Source: Hylemonella sp.
Lineage (GTDB): Bacteria > Pseudomonadota > Gammaproteobacteria > Burkholderiales > Burkholderiaceae_C
Assembly: GCA_030695415.1 (NCBI GenBank)
Contig: JAUYQZ010000013.1
Location: 117,048 to 181,047 of the forward strand
DNA: 64,000 nucleotides
Reading direction: 5' to 3'
Shown: piece by piece, positions 62,590-64,000 of the stretch
How positions within the stretch are numbered: the first letter of the stretch is position 1
How the letters are laid out: each line of letters starts with the position of its first letter
Program-made: the position numbers and the translations under genes
The notes under the pieces: model-generated
The model's database searches: none
Seen by the model: the letters and a program-made list of their open reading frames with translations, nothing else
What the model was told of the DNA's origin: nothing

Positions 62590-63368
62590 TGGTCGTCCCC
62601 AGGATTAAACAGGGCCCCGAGTGCTTTTAACGCTCGGTCCCGATAGTTGCGAACCGTCTTCTCAGAGCAGTTTAGAGCCTTCGCTATTGTCATCACCGAA
62701 GGGTCGCTTGAATCGATTTGCCAACCGCTCAAAAGGAGGTGAATGGTCCTTCTTTGTTCAATTGGCAGAGCCTCAATCGCTCTGTGGAAACGTGTCCGGA
62801 AAAGCGGATCGGAAAGCAGTTCAGCGTCGAGAAGACTTGTCGTGGTTGCCTGGGCTGCGTCATCGGACGTGCCGCTGCTCTCGTCGTCCAGCGACGCGGT
62901 GCGACTTTCCTCTTGCCAGACTCGGTCCTGCGCATCGAGGCGCAAGCGTTTAACGGCGAGGTCGAACCGGACCTCGAAGAAGTCCAGCTTGTCGTCGGGC
63001 TCCTTACGATCCTTCGCGAGCATCTCGACGAAGCGGTCGAAAACGGCGTTGCGGATGCGCTCGTTGCTGAGCGAAGAGGAATCCTTGGAGATTTCGGCTC
63101 GCGGTACCGATCGGAGCACCCTCTCGATAAGGATCTTATATAACTGTTCGAACCAAGCGTCCGAGTTGTCCCGGCGACTCCTCCGGACGAAATAAAGCAA
63201 GCACTCACTCGGCAGGTAATCCGGATGCTTGCGATCGCGGATGCGTGCGCGTTCAAGGAGCACATTACGCGGCAGATTGGCGAGACCTGCGAGAAGCGGT
63301 TCAATGATGTCGGGACGTTGATAAAGTGTCCCGTCGGCTTTTCGCTTAGTGAGCGGAACAATCAACAT
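62586..63368 (-). CDS. Sigma-70-like (ECF-type) transcription factor
   Basis: 260 residues from the ATG at 63368 (GGAGG 5 bp before). The C-terminus has a sigma region 4-like helix-turn-helix (ALNCSEKTVRNYRDRALKAL) preceded by LPIEQRRTIHLLLSGW. The N-terminal half (RFVEMLAKDRKEPDDKLDFFE) is diverged. First gene of the leftward operon, so likely controls it or helps its expression. Not a housekeeping sigma. Confidence 0.7.
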   Translation of the reverse strand: MLIVPLTKRKADGTLYQRPDIIEPLLAGLANLPRNVLLERARIRDRKHPDYLPSECLLYFVRRSRRDNSDAWFEQLYKILIERVLRSVPRAEISKDSSSLSNERIRNAVFDRFVEMLAKDRKEPDDKLDFFEVRFDLAVKRLRLDAQDRVWQEESRTASLDDESSGTSDDAAQATTTSLLDAELLSDPLFRTRFHRAIEALPIEQRRTIHLLLSGWQIDSSDPSVMTIAKALNCSEKTVRNYRDRALKALGALFNPGDDQ

Positions 63369-63663
63369 TTCCTCCCTTGTCCGCACGTTAGCATCGATGC
63401 GGCGGTCTGTTAATCGCCACTGAAAAAACAACCGGAAAGGCCGGAGTAAAAAATTTGATTTCGTTCAGTGCTCCTCGGCTGTGTTTGGTGCTGGCTATAC
63501 AAATATGGCTGAGCCATGCCCTAGGCGCTCCGGAGCCGTGTGGCTTGCCCTGCCGATCGGCAGTTTCGCTGCGAACGCATTAGAGTGGAGTGGGCTTTGC
63601 CCTGATTGAGCCATTTGGACGTCGATAGTCGACGTGCCGGGCTCACAATCAGGAGTGTGTCCC
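63369..63663. promoter_or_regulatory. Divergent regulatory gap with several dyads between sigma-like gene and parB
   Basis: 295 bp without a gene. Dyads: ATGGCTGAGCCAT (63505-63517), CTGCCGATCGGCAG (63550-63563), and the nested pair at 63601-63653. Promoters for both strands should lie here; I cannot assign hexamers safely. Confidence 0.5.
63601..63653 (+). promoter_or_regulatory. Nested dyad overlapping the parB ribosome-binding site
   Basis: Outer arms CCTGATTGAGCC (63601-63612) and GGCTCACAATCAGG (63640-63653) pair except for two bases. The inner 17-bp palindrome ACGTCGATAGTCGACGT lies at 63619-63635. The right outer arm overlaps CAGGAG, the parB ribosome-binding site. Fits an autoregulatory operator or an RNA fold that masks translation. 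Confidence 0.5.
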
Positions 63664-64000
63664 ATGATCAAGTCGATCCCGCTGAACAAGCTTGTCCAGT
63701 CGCCCCGCAATGTCCGCCGTCACAGCGATGCTGCTGCGGATGCCGAGCTCAAGGCCAGCATCGCTGCCTGCGGCCTTCTGCAGAACCTCATCGTCAGACC
63801 CGCCGCCAAGGGCAGGTTCGAGGTCGAAGCCGGGGAGCGCCGCCGCCGCGCCATGTTCGCGCTAGCAGACGAAAAGATCCTTGCCCGCGATCACGAAGTC
63901 ACCTGCCTCGTGCTCGAGGACAGCGCCGAAGCCGCGGTCGAGACCAGCCTCGCGGAGAACTTCCACCGTCTCGCCATGAACCCGGCCGACGAAGCCCAGG
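63664..64000 (+). CDS. ParB/RepB-like nuclease-domain protein (cut by window end)
   Basis: 112 residues visible, open at the right edge. It starts MIKSIPLNKLVQSPRNVRRH and has the ParB boxes EAGERRRRAMFALADE and ETSLAENFHRLAMNPADEAQ. In integrative elements such ParB proteins occur near the strawberry-notch/toprim genes and act in maintenance or regulation. The six-gene block separates it from them here. Confidence 0.9.
   Translation, partial: MIKSIPLNKLVQSPRNVRRHSDAAADAELKASIAACGLLQNLIVRPAAKGRFEVEAGERRRRAMFALADEKILARDHEVTCLVLEDSAEAAVETSLAENFHRLAMNPADEAQ

Overview
The window joins two kinds of DNA. Positions 1 to about 43690 are high-GC chromosome of a betaproteobacterium, most likely a member of the Comamonadaceae (Burkholderiales). 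The evidence is the gene orders lptA-lptB-rpoN and trpE-trpG-trpD-trpC-ung, the Bug/TctC-type receptor, and the style of the tRNA-Tyr. From the 3' end of that tRNA to the right edge (43690-64000) lies the left end of a large integrative element, probably an integrative and conjugative element (ICE). It starts with a P4-type tyrosine integrase and carries a lytic transglycosylase, a zinc-finger/toprim protein, a strawberry-notch-type helicase and a ParB-like protein. This set looks sphingomonad/alphaproteobacterial by family resemblance; I could not run a search. The right end of the element is outside the window.

Chromosomal layout. 1-1788: AsmA-like protein, cut by the window edge. 1962-10565: an aromatic-acid catabolism locus with a leftward set (Rieske oxygenase, zinc alcohol dehydrogenase, IclR regulator, CobW GTPase, MFS exporter, TauE permease) and a divergent pair (TctC receptor, 4,5-dihydroxyphthalate-decarboxylase-like protein). 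10620-13479: TrkH/TrkA potassium uptake. 13502-16529: GST, PAP2 phosphatase and an ArnT-like glycosyltransferase. 16616-19837: CWC protein, cytochrome c, CDF metal transporter and DHA2 drug exporter. 19907-20869: gshB. 21107-25807: lptA, lptB, rpoN, an RNA methyltransferase and a PIN protein, mostly coupled by 4-base overlaps. 25788-33821: housekeeping genes (FMN glutamate-synthase-like, SEC-C protein, haloacetate dehalogenase, pncC, pgpA, thiL, a Gcr-type membrane protein, apaG). 33918-37917: rpe and a large GGDEF/EAL protein. 38600-43538: the trp operon behind a leader peptide with two Trp codons, then ung. 43603-43688: tRNA-Tyr.

Element layout. Integrase (43885-45096); VirB1-like transglycosylase; toprim protein; helicase gene (46943 to 54910) split by a recombinase-in-trio (RIT) element (49436-53133) with perfect 86-bp terminal inverted repeats and three overlapping tyrosine recombinase genes; a Xre/RES toxin-antitoxin pair (54964-56108); a leftward six-gene block (63368 down to 56141); and the start of parB (63664 onward).

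The six-gene block is the most interesting system. In transcription order it encodes a sigma-70-like factor, a small acidic protein, an ImmA/IrrE-UvrD-[4Fe-4S] fusion, a three-repeat ubiquitin-like protein, an E1-like ThiF protein with an N-terminal DUF6791 domain, and a cysteine-rich DUF6527 protein. The genes overlap or abut, apart from one 80-bp gap. A coupled ubiquitin-like/helicase/regulatory-protease module on mobile DNA suggests a regulated anti-phage or anti-plasmid defence cassette; that function is inference.
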